Below are positions 28,301 to 35,841 of a stretch of 64,000 nt of DNA, in pieces (position 1 is the first letter of the stretch; the number at the start of each line of letters is the position of its first letter). The position numbers and the translations under genes were made by a program. Location: positions 620,001-684,000 of the forward strand of contig NZ_CP019562.1 of NCBI RefSeq assembly GCF_001983955.1. Reading direction: 5' to 3'. This DNA comes from Streptococcus oralis. Lineage in GTDB: Bacteria > Bacillota > Bacilli > Lactobacillales > Streptococcaceae. Under the pieces are notes generated by a model. That model saw only the letters and a list, made by a program, of their open reading frames with translations. It was not told the origin of the DNA and did not search any database.

Positions 28301-29489
28301 ACCAAGTACGATTTCTCGTTACGAAGAAAATGCCGATCATCCATTTAACAAGGCAGAAAATTGGGTACCAATTTCTTACAAAGCTTCTGGAGAATTAGTA
28401 GCTGGTAAACCAATCGAGTTTAACTTTGAACCGGTTCAAACGACAGCTATTCGTGCGCGCATGACTCGTAAGGCTACCACCAATGGTCTTGCACTTGTAG
28501 AATTTACAGCCTACTCTGCAGGCAAGGGATCAGAAGTGGAAACACCATCAGCGACTATTTCGATCGACGGAAAAGCATTGGAAAACTTTGATCCAAATGT
28601 GACAGATTACACTCTAACAACAATGGGTTCAAAACCAAAAGTCACTGCAACAACTAGTGGATATGGAGTAGTTACAGTTGTGGATTCTGGAAATGCCAAT
28701 CTTCCAACACTGGTTCGTCTTGTTTCCAAAGATGGAAATCTGGTGAAAGAATATCGTTTACACTTTAAGTCTACCTTCCAAACAACACCAACAGAAGGCG
28801 TTAAGAACTTAGTAGCAGAAACTCCAAGTTTGGAAATTGAAAAGACTCCGCTTCCGTTTAAAGAAGTTATTCGTGAAAACCCTGAACTTGCTCAAGGTCA
28901 ACGTCGTATCGTTTCTGAAGGACAAGATGGAGAAAAAGTTGACTATATTCAAGTTTTGGGTACTACTAGAAGTCTTGTTCATTCTGAAGAAAGAAAGGCT
29001 CAGGATCGCATTGTTGAAGTAGGAGTGAAAGCATCTATTTCAAGTAGTAAAGGCGAGGAGCCAGCTCCAGTCAATGAAGTTCCAGAATTCAAAGGAGGTG
29101 CTAACTTTGTAGAAGCAGCAGTAAACGAAGTTCCAGAATACACAGGAACTCTTGCTACTGTAGGAGATCAAGCGGCACCAAGCGTTGAGAAACCTGAATT
29201 TAAGGGTGGCGTTAATGCTGTAATGGCTCTAGAACATAAACTTCCAGAGTATCGTGGTGTTCTAGCCACGGTAGGAAATGAGGAAGCGCCTGTTCTTGAA
29301 AAACCAGATTATCCAGTAGAGCTATTAGCTCATGACCAGACTATAAAACCAAATGTTTCAGTAGTAAAAGAAGAGCAAAATAGATTACCAGAAACAGGTG
29401 AGGGAGAATCTGAAACAGCCATTTTCTTGGCAGGTGTTAGCTTGGCCTTGTCAGCAGCCCTATTAACTGCAAAACGAAAAGAGGATTAG
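22377..29489 (+). CDS. bgaA: BgaA-like cell-wall beta-galactosidase (GH2) with CBM71 modules
   Basis: 2370-residue surface enzyme close to pneumococcal BgaA, which removes terminal beta-1,4 galactose from host glycans and also promotes adhesion. Order: YSIRK signal peptide (to about residue 40), acidic linker (to about 200), GH2 sugar-binding, Ig-like and TIM-barrel domains (about 200-800) with acid/base Glu612 (SLGNEVEE) and nucleophile Glu692 (IYGSETSS). Then come Big_4-type Ig-like repeats (about 1040-1500), two CBM71-like galactose-binding modules (about 1520-1700 and 1875-2050), two 37-residue stalk repeats, and LPETG at 2337-2341 with membrane anchor. I start at ATG 22377 after ATGAGGA; the TTG at 22347 overlaps the cre site. 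Module boundaries are approximate and from memory of BgaA. Confidence 0.92.
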   Translation: MNKRLFDKRCHYSIRKFAIGAASVMIGASIFGISAVQAEEVASSNAKTEETTVHQAQPLDKLPDDVVAAIAKADENGGREFVKPKAESAEDKVTKDTEPTTPTNESSRELVSPKGETPNKVEEGNKADNKQKSEEANPKPVESAVTAGTEVKEDSKKTSEKDQVKADTEIKPSSEKSQVLSRESNKAEVEKEKQLLSERKQDFNKDWYFKLNAQGDFSKKDVDVHDWSKLNLPHDWSIYFDFDHKSPARNEGGQLNGGTAWYRKTFILDEADKNKDVRINFDGVYMDSKVYVNGKFVGHYPSGYNHFSYDITEFLNKDGSENSITVQVTNKQPSSRWYSGSGIYRDVTLSYRDKVHVAENGNHINTPKLAEQKEGNVETQVQSKIKNTDKKAAKVFVEQQIFTKEGKVVSELVRSETKNLAENETADFRQTILVNKPTLWTTKSYHPQLYVLKTKVYKEGQLVDVTEDTFGYRYFNWTAKEGFSLNGERMKFHGVSIHHDNGALGAEENYKATYRKLKLLKDMGVNSIRTTHNPASPQLLDAAASLGLLVQEEAFDTWYGGKKTYDYGRFFDQDATHPEAKKGEKWSDFDLRTMVERDKNNPSIVMWSLGNEVEEANGSPRSIETAKRLKAVIKAIDTERYVTMGENKFSRAATGDFLKLAEIMDAVGMNYGERNYDAVRRAHPDWLIYGSETSSATRTRDSYYNPAQILGHDNRPNRHYEQSDYGNDRVGWGRTATESWTFDRDRAGYAGQFIWTGIDYIGEPTPWHNQDSTPVKSSYFGIIDTAGLPKNDFYLYRSEWYSAKEKPTVRILPHWNWTEETLKDRKMLIDGKVPVRTFSNAASVELFLNGESLGKKEFTKKRTEDGRPYHEGAKPSELYLEWLVKYQPGTLTAIARDENGNEIARDSVTTAGEPARVRLTKEEHVITADGKDLSYIHYEIVDGDGNVVPTANNLVHFNLHGQGQIVGVDNGEQASRERYKAQADGTWQRRAFNGKGIVIVKSTEKEGKFTLYADSAGLTSDSATVATVSGKKENRHFVAFAPVKATTDVTTNPELPQTVTAIYSDGSVEEKTVTWEMPSDLLTSAGEKKVSGRVEGLETKAEALVKVIALDRWLPKVATVPVGTNAADLDKTVTAVLTDGSLIDTDVVSWTLKDPAALNKEGGRTEATGKLVDDDREVTATFIASSKETTSSITGLTVGDKALENFESGKTYYRVSLPYTATIPSVGAQTTGYQVTVQQASADNGYQASVFLSDQKGDLVQTYLIQFVKEAPALKRLEVVVEGKETATEDQVLTYHVIGRYEDGSQTEFSASDIHLEAKSSDGGHLEVNGQNIFLYTKGRVTLTPRIDNQTEKTESVTTEVVIKENKVSKKIVKLHPVSVSTDINQQPNLPKEVGAEFDKGLPRKVSVAWDKVDEKELRHYHSFTLKGHVEGTDIEAQATVTVEGLQVAEEISLTVPKGETVQLPANVRAYHSNGTTIYKDVVWDQVPANFSQTEGVYEINGRLVGSNLTTKAYVRVSSQVVAGNNISKQWTGSQLPAAIVSNTGGDDTANTLNDLTVSRTPSDAKNRWTTWRTNTDNDWASILFGNSGDLTKRFVNNLSVDFYTDGAIGLPKEYVVEYYVGKEIPDLPSDVSHAQRDSNHPFNNPDNWKAVENLHAPSQLSATQTNHFTFDKVETYAVRIRMKKADGTSGVGLTELTVLGNKVLSETSSEISIKVDGKDLEHFNPSKTDYYIPQSSKEITATASNNGLVTVVPATSPKGATRLILKAEDGTVLKEYRIFRNDERETSQPLAAENSAKILNVGDNLQLPSEVSVYYPTSTNWTTDKLAVKWDAIPEHATEHEGTFEVTGHVIGTNLTTKMQVTVVAKGNQVISENPSNNETDSKAFASTTNDTQAASHDRIFYINDGKYNEDGRWTNWSRTPKNQETSVGLLFKKDGKIASQSIGKVAIQFFKDSGTDAPEKMVLERYIGPAFTEPSTISRYEENADHPFNKAENWVPISYKASGELVAGKPIEFNFEPVQTTAIRARMTRKATTNGLALVEFTAYSAGKGSEVETPSATISIDGKALENFDPNVTDYTLTTMGSKPKVTATTSGYGVVTVVDSGNANLPTLVRLVSKDGNLVKEYRLHFKSTFQTTPTEGVKNLVAETPSLEIEKTPLPFKEVIRENPELAQGQRRIVSEGQDGEKVDYIQVLGTTRSLVHSEERKAQDRIVEVGVKASISSSKGEEPAPVNEVPEFKGGANFVEAAVNEVPEYTGTLATVGDQAAPSVEKPEFKGGVNAVMALEHKLPEYRGVLATVGNEEAPVLEKPDYPVELLAHDQTIKPNVSVVKEEQNRLPETGEGESETAIFLAGVSLALSAALLTAKRKED
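29082..29303 (+). repeat. Two 37-codon stalk repeats at the C-terminal end of the GH2 protein
   Basis: Units begin PEFKGGANFVEA and PEFKGGVNAVMA; each runs to EK just before the next P-[ED]-[FY]. They match the stalk repeats of the neighbouring GH84 protein and resemble those of StrH. Confidence 0.85.
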
Positions 29490-29564
29490 TTTGTGCGTCT
29501 AATGCTATCCTATTGGTATAGCTTGGTCGATGATAAAAAATCACATCGATAAATGAGTTGAAGA

Positions 29565-29621
29565 GATGGAGAGGACCGATTGGCCTCTCCGTCTTTACTA
29601 GTAAAAATGGAATCGTTTACT
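29565..29621 (+). promoter_or_regulatory. Hairpin and cre-like site between the two glycosidase genes
   Basis: GATGGAGAGG (29565-29574) pairs with CCTCTCCGTC (29584-29593), a probable terminator though the T-run is poor. TGGAATCGTTTACT at 29608-29621 matches the cre consensus at 12 of 14 positions. The second glycosidase gene may have its own, weakly CcpA-controlled expression or share the first gene's transcript. Confidence 0.5.
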
Positions 29622-29653
29622 TTCGTTTTTGGATGAAAGGAGATAAGATAAAG

Positions 29654-32600
29654 ATGGATAAAAATTTTTTCAATAAACGTTGTCATTACAGTATTCGTAA
29701 ATTCGCTATTGGAGTAGCTTCTATTATGATTGGTGCCAGTATCTTTGGTGTTAATTTAGTAGAGGCGGCAGAAACAGGTAATGTAGGAGATAAAGAGGGA
29801 ACTATAACTCAAGCTCAGCCATTGGAAAAGTTACCTGATGAACTTGCAGCAGTTTTGAAGAAAGCAGAGGAAAATGCTGGGAAGGAAGCTAGCTCGACAG
29901 TTGAAAATGGAGAAACTACAGGAACGATTGGTTCTACTGATTCGACAAATAATCTTAAACCAGCTGAAGCACCTAGAATTCCAGAGAATGAAACAAAGCC
30001 GTCTGAAGCCATGAGTGGAGGACAAAATGATAAAGAAATCGCTAAACCTAGTCAACCAATTACACCTGAAACTCCAAAAGTAGAGCAAACAGGTGATGGA
30101 ACAGTTGAATTGGCCAATCAATTTACGGCAAGCAAACCAGCTAGCGAAGCCAGTATTGAAGCTGCCAGCGAGAGCTCAGACTATCTCAAAAAAGAGTACA
30201 AGGTCTTTCCAACTCCACAAAAAGTGACTTATGAAGAAGGAGTCACAGCCCTTCGTAAGCAAGTCAATCTGGTCATGGGCGATCAACTCGATATCTATAC
30301 TCGCAATCGCTTGAAGAGTGTCTTGCAGGACAATCAAGTATCTTATACAACTGGTAAGGCAGCAATCGCTGGCGCAACCAATATCTATCTTGGAGTGCAT
30401 GGACAAGGTTCACAAGCAGAGCAAAACTTGTCCAATGTTTCAGCAGGTCTCTTTGACAAGATTGACGCCTATGTCTTGAGTATCAAGGATAATTCGATTT
30501 CTATCGTCGGAAAAGACACTGATGCAGTCTTCTATGGTTTGACAACCTTGAAACACATGCTCAAGGAAAGTCAAGTACCAGTCCTTCGCAATGTTACAGT
30601 AGAAGATTACGCAGAGCTCAAGAACCGTGGTTTCATCGAAGGTTACTATGGCAATCCATGGTCTAATGAAAATCGTAAAGAATTGATGCGTTATGGAAGT
30701 GAATTGAAGTTAACTCAATACTATTTCGCACCAAAAGATGATCCATACCACAATAAGAAATGGCGTGAACTTTACCCAGAAGAAAAACTGGCTGAAATCC
30801 GAGAACTTGCACGTGTCGGTAATCAAACGAAAACACGTTATGTTTGGACCATCCATCCATTTATGAACAATCGTATCCGCTTTGGCAATGAAGCGCACTA
30901 CCAGGCTGATCTTGCAACCATAAAGGCTAAGTTTACTCAGTTGTTGGACGTGGGAGTGCGTGAATTTGGTGTGCTTGCAGATGATGCACCAAGCCCAGTT
31001 GGTGGTTACCATAGTTATGTTCGTTTGATGAAAGATATCACAAATTGGTTGACTGAAAAACAAACAACATACAGTGGTCTCCGTAAAGATATGATTTTTG
31101 TTCCTGCCTGGTACATGGGGCAAGGAACTGAAGCTGAACTTCGGACCTTGAATGAACATCTTCCTGAAAATGTCCATTTAACTCTTACTGGTGGAAAGGT
31201 CTGGGGGGCTGTTGACCAAACATTTTTAACGAACTTAAAGAAAAATTTAACAGAAGGTGGTAAGACTTACCGTCCAATTCAGTTCTGGATTAACTGGCCA
31301 TGTAATGACAATACAAAACCCCACCTAATTCTTGGAGGTGGTGAAAAATTCTTACATCCAAATGTTGATTTATCCCTTGCACAAGGAATTATGCTAAATC
31401 CAATGCAACAATCTGAAGCATCTAAAGTGGCACTTTTTGATATGGCTCAGTATGGATGGAAGCAATGGAGAAGTGCAGAAGAAGCAGAACAAATCAACGA
31501 TATGGCCTTTAACTATGTAGTCAATGATCATTTTGAAGAAAGCAGTGTTTCAAAGGCTTTTCGAGAACTCGGAAAACACATGCGCAATCAAAATAGACCT
31601 CCCCATGTCACTAAATTAGAAGAGTCTGTAGAATTGGCTCCAAAATTGACAGAATTCTATAACAAACTCAAATCTGGTCAAAATCTGGATTCTGAAAGAA
31701 AAGAGTTGAGGGACATTTTTGCTGGTTTGAAAGCCAATGCTCTTCTGCTTAAAGAAAAAGGCGATCAGAAATTAATCGAACAAATTCACTATTGGTTAGA
31801 GAATACAGTAGATCAAATGAACGCGCTTGAGGCTTTCCTAACAGCTACAGAAGGTCTTACTGAAAAGAATGATGCCAAGGTGTGGGAGTATTATCAGGCC
31901 GGAGTCAAACATTATGACCAGTCAGTTAAGTATGCCTTCTTTTACGTTGACCATTATGAATACGCAGAATTTGGTGTCCAACATATTCGACCATTTATCA
32001 ATAATCTCAAAGAATACTTAGCCTTACATATCCAAGCAATGTTGAATCCAGATAAATTTGTGACAACATTTATTACGAATCGTGCTGGAATAGAAGGCGG
32101 ATTGAAAGAAGTCACAGATGGTGACTTTGATACACATGTGATTGCCAAAACAACCATTGTGATTGAGAGAGGCGATTATGTAGGCTTGCGCTTTAATAAG
32201 GCAATTAAAATACACAAATTAGGTTTCGCTACGGGTACTAATACGGCCGATAATTATACCTTTAGTAATGCTCTTGTTGAGTATCAAAATGAACATGGAG
32301 AATGGGTAGCCATAACGAGCCCCGCTTATACTGGTAGAGAACGTATTCTGGAATTTAATGACCTCGATATCACAGCTCAAGCTGTTCGTATGATAGCAAC
32401 AGCTAAGAAGGATAATGCTTGGCTTGCCATGCGTGAAATTGCTGTTAACAGACCCCTAGAATTGGGTAGTAAGAAGGTTAGGGGCACTATTAGTTTAAGT
32501 CCAAACCTTGTTTACAAATATGGAACAAGTGTTGTTCAGATGCAAGATGGTCGAGAAAACACAGAATCCATGATGGCACATGTTGATCAGACCAATGTCA

Positions 32601-34666
32601 CACCAGCGCAAGCCTGGGTAAAAATGGACTTAGGTGGGCTGCACAAAGTAAAACGAGTTCATCTGATGCAAGGGGAACGAGACAAACTAGCATCTGGTGT
32701 CATCGAATATTCTGCAGATGGTACAAATTGGACAACGCTTCAAAATTTATCAGGGCAACGAACTTCTGATATTGTGAAAGAATTTACAACTCGTTTTGTT
32801 CGCATTCGCAATACACAAACCTTAAATAAGTGGTGGAGAATTGCGGAATTTACAGTAGATGTCGATAGTCCAAATTTTGACTTAACAGACACCAACGTGG
32901 AATCCTTGAAGGAAACGCCGGTAGTGGGTAGCTTGGGCAGTTACGAGCTTCAAATTCCAGCTGGAACCAAACTCCCTGCTCATAGCTATCTAGGAATGAA
33001 GCTTGACCGTATCCATCAGATCAAGAGCATCCAACTCCAAGGTCAGGCCAATCCAGCTCTTAATCTAGAGTACTCTGCAAATGCGCAAGAATGGACGCCA
33101 GCTAGCCAGTTGACTGATAGATCTGCAGCAAGCCACTTAGTACGTTATGTGCGTTTGGTCAACAAAACAGATCAGGAGCAAGCTATTACAGCGACTTCTC
33201 TCCTTGTGACGACTAAAGAAGTGCAACCAACCAAACTAGAATCTACAACAATGGGCATTCATCCAACATACGGAAGCAATGATGTTCGTAAGCTGAACAA
33301 CCTAGATCAACTATTTGACGGTGTTTATAACAACTTCGTTGAATTTTCAGACTACGCCCATAAAGATGGTCACGTAACCTTGAAACTTGGTAGCGAACGT
33401 ACCATCAAGAAGATCAGAGCCTACATCCAAGACGGAACTCAAAACTACCTTCGTGATGGTAAGATCCAAGTCAGCCAAGACGGTAAAACTTGGACAGATG
33501 TCGTGACAGTAGGAGATGGTGTGGCCAATAGCCAACACGATGATTCATTGACAGATGGTTGGACACATGATTCTAAGATGCCAGGAAATCGCTACGTCGA
33601 GGGCGAATTGACGACACCAGTTAAAGCTAACTATCTCCGAGTCCTCTATACAACAGATTATGATGCCCGTTTTGTAGGCTTTACAGAATTGGTCATTAAC
33701 GATGGTGAATTTGTCAAACCAATCAATGATCCTACAGTAGAAGGAAGTAGTGGAGAAAGTCAGGGCAACCTTTATAATAATCTTGTAGACGGAAAAGTCT
33801 TGACCAGCTACAAGTCTGAAAAAGATAAGGGTGAATTGGTGTATCACTTATCTGATCCAACCAATGCCAACCACCTTCGTATCGTTTCCAGTCTTCCTGA
33901 AGGAGCTAAGGCACGTGTTCTTGCTAGAACACTCAAGGATGGTCAAGACAGTTGGACAGACCTCGGTGCCATTACATCTAGTCTCCAAACCTTCGCTATC
34001 CGAAATGGTGGCTCTCTTCTAGACGTCAAATTAGTCTGGGAAGGCGGCAAGGCTGAGTTTTATGAATTGGCAAGCTTCCATCAAGAATTGACAGAAGAAC
34101 CGATCCAATCAAGCAAGGGTGAAGAACCAGCACCTGTTCTTGAGGTTCCTGAATTCACAGGTGGTGTCAATGCAGTTGAAGCCTTGGTACATGAGCTTCC
34201 AGAGTACACAGGTGCAGTAGCAACAGTAGGTGACCAAGCTGCTCCAACAGTAGAGAAACCTGAGTTCAAGGGTGGCGTCAATGCAGTGATGGCTCTAGTG
34301 CATGAATTGCCAGAATACACAGGCCCGCTAGCAACAGTAGGTGATCAAACTGCTCCAATGGTAGAGAAACCTGAGTTCCAGGGCGGAGTCAACTCCGTTA
34401 TGGCCTTTAAACATGAGCTCCCAGCTTACACAGGTCCCTTATCAACAGTAGGCGACCAGGCAGCACCGACAGTAGAGAAACCAGAGTTCAAGCTAAGTTT
34501 GTTAGAAAAAACTCAGACTTCAGGAGCACCAGTTCAAATTGCCAAAGAAGACAAGAGATTGCCAGAAACTGGTGAGAAACAGTCAGAAACAGCTATTTTC
34601 TTGGCAAGTGTTGGACTAGCTCTATCTGCTATCTTTGTCGCAAAAAGTAAAAAAGAAATTAATTGA
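29654..34666 (+). CDS. Cell-wall GH84 beta-N-acetylglucosaminidase / hyaluronidase-like protein
   Basis: 1670-residue surface glycosidase. Order: YSIRK signal peptide almost identical to the upstream GH2 protein's; linker (to about 175); GH20b-like domain (about 180-310, YKVFPTPQKVTYEEG); GH84 barrel (about 315-610) with RGFIEGYYGNPWS and the catalytic pair Asp443-Asp444 (VLADDAPSP). Then helices and several galactose-binding-like (F5/8 C, CBM32-type) domains (about 790-1450), three 37-residue stalk repeats, and LPETG at 1636-1640. GH84 enzymes cleave N-acetylglucosamine from proteins or glycans by substrate-assisted catalysis, and some act on hyaluronan; which applies here cannot be read. 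The start is ATG 29654 (MDKNFFNKR) after GGAGATAAG. With the GH2 enzyme it would strip galactose then GlcNAc from host glycans. Confidence 0.9.
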   Translation: MDKNFFNKRCHYSIRKFAIGVASIMIGASIFGVNLVEAAETGNVGDKEGTITQAQPLEKLPDELAAVLKKAEENAGKEASSTVENGETTGTIGSTDSTNNLKPAEAPRIPENETKPSEAMSGGQNDKEIAKPSQPITPETPKVEQTGDGTVELANQFTASKPASEASIEAASESSDYLKKEYKVFPTPQKVTYEEGVTALRKQVNLVMGDQLDIYTRNRLKSVLQDNQVSYTTGKAAIAGATNIYLGVHGQGSQAEQNLSNVSAGLFDKIDAYVLSIKDNSISIVGKDTDAVFYGLTTLKHMLKESQVPVLRNVTVEDYAELKNRGFIEGYYGNPWSNENRKELMRYGSELKLTQYYFAPKDDPYHNKKWRELYPEEKLAEIRELARVGNQTKTRYVWTIHPFMNNRIRFGNEAHYQADLATIKAKFTQLLDVGVREFGVLADDAPSPVGGYHSYVRLMKDITNWLTEKQTTYSGLRKDMIFVPAWYMGQGTEAELRTLNEHLPENVHLTLTGGKVWGAVDQTFLTNLKKNLTEGGKTYRPIQFWINWPCNDNTKPHLILGGGEKFLHPNVDLSLAQGIMLNPMQQSEASKVALFDMAQYGWKQWRSAEEAEQINDMAFNYVVNDHFEESSVSKAFRELGKHMRNQNRPPHVTKLEESVELAPKLTEFYNKLKSGQNLDSERKELRDIFAGLKANALLLKEKGDQKLIEQIHYWLENTVDQMNALEAFLTATEGLTEKNDAKVWEYYQAGVKHYDQSVKYAFFYVDHYEYAEFGVQHIRPFINNLKEYLALHIQAMLNPDKFVTTFITNRAGIEGGLKEVTDGDFDTHVIAKTTIVIERGDYVGLRFNKAIKIHKLGFATGTNTADNYTFSNALVEYQNEHGEWVAITSPAYTGRERILEFNDLDITAQAVRMIATAKKDNAWLAMREIAVNRPLELGSKKVRGTISLSPNLVYKYGTSVVQMQDGRENTESMMAHVDQTNVTPAQAWVKMDLGGLHKVKRVHLMQGERDKLASGVIEYSADGTNWTTLQNLSGQRTSDIVKEFTTRFVRIRNTQTLNKWWRIAEFTVDVDSPNFDLTDTNVESLKETPVVGSLGSYELQIPAGTKLPAHSYLGMKLDRIHQIKSIQLQGQANPALNLEYSANAQEWTPASQLTDRSAASHLVRYVRLVNKTDQEQAITATSLLVTTKEVQPTKLESTTMGIHPTYGSNDVRKLNNLDQLFDGVYNNFVEFSDYAHKDGHVTLKLGSERTIKKIRAYIQDGTQNYLRDGKIQVSQDGKTWTDVVTVGDGVANSQHDDSLTDGWTHDSKMPGNRYVEGELTTPVKANYLRVLYTTDYDARFVGFTELVINDGEFVKPINDPTVEGSSGESQGNLYNNLVDGKVLTSYKSEKDKGELVYHLSDPTNANHLRIVSSLPEGAKARVLARTLKDGQDSWTDLGAITSSLQTFAIRNGGSLLDVKLVWEGGKAEFYELASFHQELTEEPIQSSKGEEPAPVLEVPEFTGGVNAVEALVHELPEYTGAVATVGDQAAPTVEKPEFKGGVNAVMALVHELPEYTGPLATVGDQTAPMVEKPEFQGGVNSVMAFKHELPAYTGPLSTVGDQAAPTVEKPEFKLSLLEKTQTSGAPVQIAKEDKRLPETGEKQSETAIFLASVGLALSAIFVAKSKKEIN
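34148..34480 (+). repeat. Three 37-codon stalk repeats at the C-terminal end of the GH84 protein
   Basis: Units begin PEFTGGVNAVEA, PEFKGGVNAVMA and PEFQGGVNSVMA; a truncated fourth (PEFKLSLL) follows. They have the same period and consensus (HELPEYTG, ATVGDQAAP, VEK) as in the GH2 protein. Confidence 0.88.
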
Positions 34667-34687
34667 CTTTGAAAAAAGAGATATTTC

Positions 34688-34715
34688 GTAGAGGGGCTTT
34701 GTCCCCTCTTTTTCT
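34688..34715 (+). terminator. Terminator after the GH84 gene
   Basis: AGAGGGG CTTTGT CCCCTCTTTTT. Confidence 0.88.
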
Positions 34716-34792
34716 ATATGAAGGAAGAGATTTATGTTTAAAATGCAAGGTCAATAAACTTTATAGTATAATGAATAGAGAGGGAAAAAACG

Positions 34793-35644
34793 ATGAAAGT
34801 GATTGATCAAGCTTTATTAGAAAAAGTTATTATTGAACGTTGTCGTCACAGCCATAAGGGAGATTACGGTCGCCTGCTCTTGCTGGGAGGGACCTATCCT
34901 TATGGGGGAGCTATCATCATGCCAGCCATTGCAGCTGTCGAAAGTGGGGCAGGGTTGGTGACTGTTGGCACGGATAAGGAAAATATTCCGGCTCTGCACA
35001 GTCATTTACCTGAGGCCATGGCATTTTCTCTTCAAGATCAGCAATTGTTAAAAGAGCAGTTGGAAAAGGCAGAAGTTGTCTTGTTAGGTCCGGGTTTGCG
35101 AGAAGATGCATTCGGAGAAGAACTCGTAAAACGGGTCTTTGACAGCCTTAGAAAAGACCAGATTTTGATTGCAGACGGCGGTGCTTTGGGCATCTTAGCA
35201 AAAGCTCATTTGACATTCCCATCTAGTCAGCTCATCCTAACTCCCCACCAAAAGGAATGGGAAAGACTGTCTGGTATAGTTCTTGACCATCAAAATACAG
35301 AGGCGACTGCTAGTGCTCTTTCAGCGTTTCCTCAAGGAACGATTCTAGTTGAGAAAGGTCCGGCAACTCGTATCTGGCAAGTCGGTCAGCCTGAATATTA
35401 TCAATTAGAAGTCGGAGGCCCCTATCAAGCAACTGGTGGAATGGGAGATACACTTGCTGGGATGATTGCAGGTTTTGCAGGTCAGTTTCATCAAGTCAGC
35501 CTCTATGAAAGAGTGGTGGCAGCAACCCACCTTCATTCAGTTATCGCGCAAGAACTTGCTCAAGAACACTACCTTGTCTTGCCAACAGAAATTAGCAAGC
35601 TACTTCCGAAAGCAATGAAAAAAATATCTCAAAAAGGCAGCTAA
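34793..35644 (+). CDS. nnrD: ADP-dependent NAD(P)H-hydrate dehydratase
   Basis: 283-residue member of the YjeF C-terminal / ribokinase-like family, which repairs damaged (hydrated) NADH and NADPH. Seen: HKGDYGRLLLLGGT near the N-terminus, VLLGPGLRED, LTPHQKEWERL and the nucleotide/active-site loop GGMGDTLAGMIAGF. There is no N-terminal epimerase domain, so this is the stand-alone form. A TATAAT at 34767-34772 is the probable -10. Followed by a terminator. Confidence 0.92.
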   Translation: MKVIDQALLEKVIIERCRHSHKGDYGRLLLLGGTYPYGGAIIMPAIAAVESGAGLVTVGTDKENIPALHSHLPEAMAFSLQDQQLLKEQLEKAEVVLLGPGLREDAFGEELVKRVFDSLRKDQILIADGGALGILAKAHLTFPSSQLILTPHQKEWERLSGIVLDHQNTEATASALSAFPQGTILVEKGPATRIWQVGQPEYYQLEVGGPYQATGGMGDTLAGMIAGFAGQFHQVSLYERVVAATHLHSVIAQELAQEHYLVLPTEISKLLPKAMKKISQKGS

Positions 35645-35666
35645 TACCTTAGTTGTCTTTTTTTTG
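35633..35666 (+). terminator. Terminator after nnrD
   Basis: AAGGCAGCT AATACCTT AGTTGTCTT followed by T-run; the 5' arm overlaps the end of nnrD. Confidence 0.75.
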
Positions 35667-35814
35667 TTGATGTAGCTTTGTTAATAAGGTTTTCAAATAC
35701 CTCAGAATCAGGAATCAACTGCTGAATTTGCGAGAAATTCTCACTTTTAAGGTCTTGATTTTTAGTCAAACTCGCAAGGAAAGTGAGATTGTTATCAAAG
35801 TTGAGGGGTGTCAA
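35641..35814 (-). pseudogene. Possible remnant of a minus-strand coding sequence
   Basis: The nnrD/DinG-like gap contains an uninterrupted 58-codon minus-strand frame with protein-like content (begins LTPLNFDNNLTFLASL, ends TSTKKRQLRY then stop). It has no ATG and no ribosome binding site. Its stop codon overlaps the end of nnrD, and its upstream end runs into the promoter of the next gene. I do not recognise it. It may be the tail of a decayed gene or chance. Confidence 0.25.
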
Positions 35815-35827
35815 ATCATGCTTTTTT

Positions 35828-35836
35828 TGATATAAT
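35828..35836 (+). promoter_or_regulatory. Extended -10 directly before the DinG-like start codon
   Basis: TGATATAAT ends 5 nt before the first ATG at 35842; transcription would start at or near the start codon, and no ribosome binding site is present. Confidence 0.65.
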
Positions 35837-35841
35837 TTTTA

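Noticed and set aside
29558..29653. N-terminal extension of the GH84 protein (upstream in-frame start)
   Set aside because: The extra 32 residues cover a hairpin and a cre-like site, and the signal peptide would be buried; ATG 29654 has a ribosome binding site.
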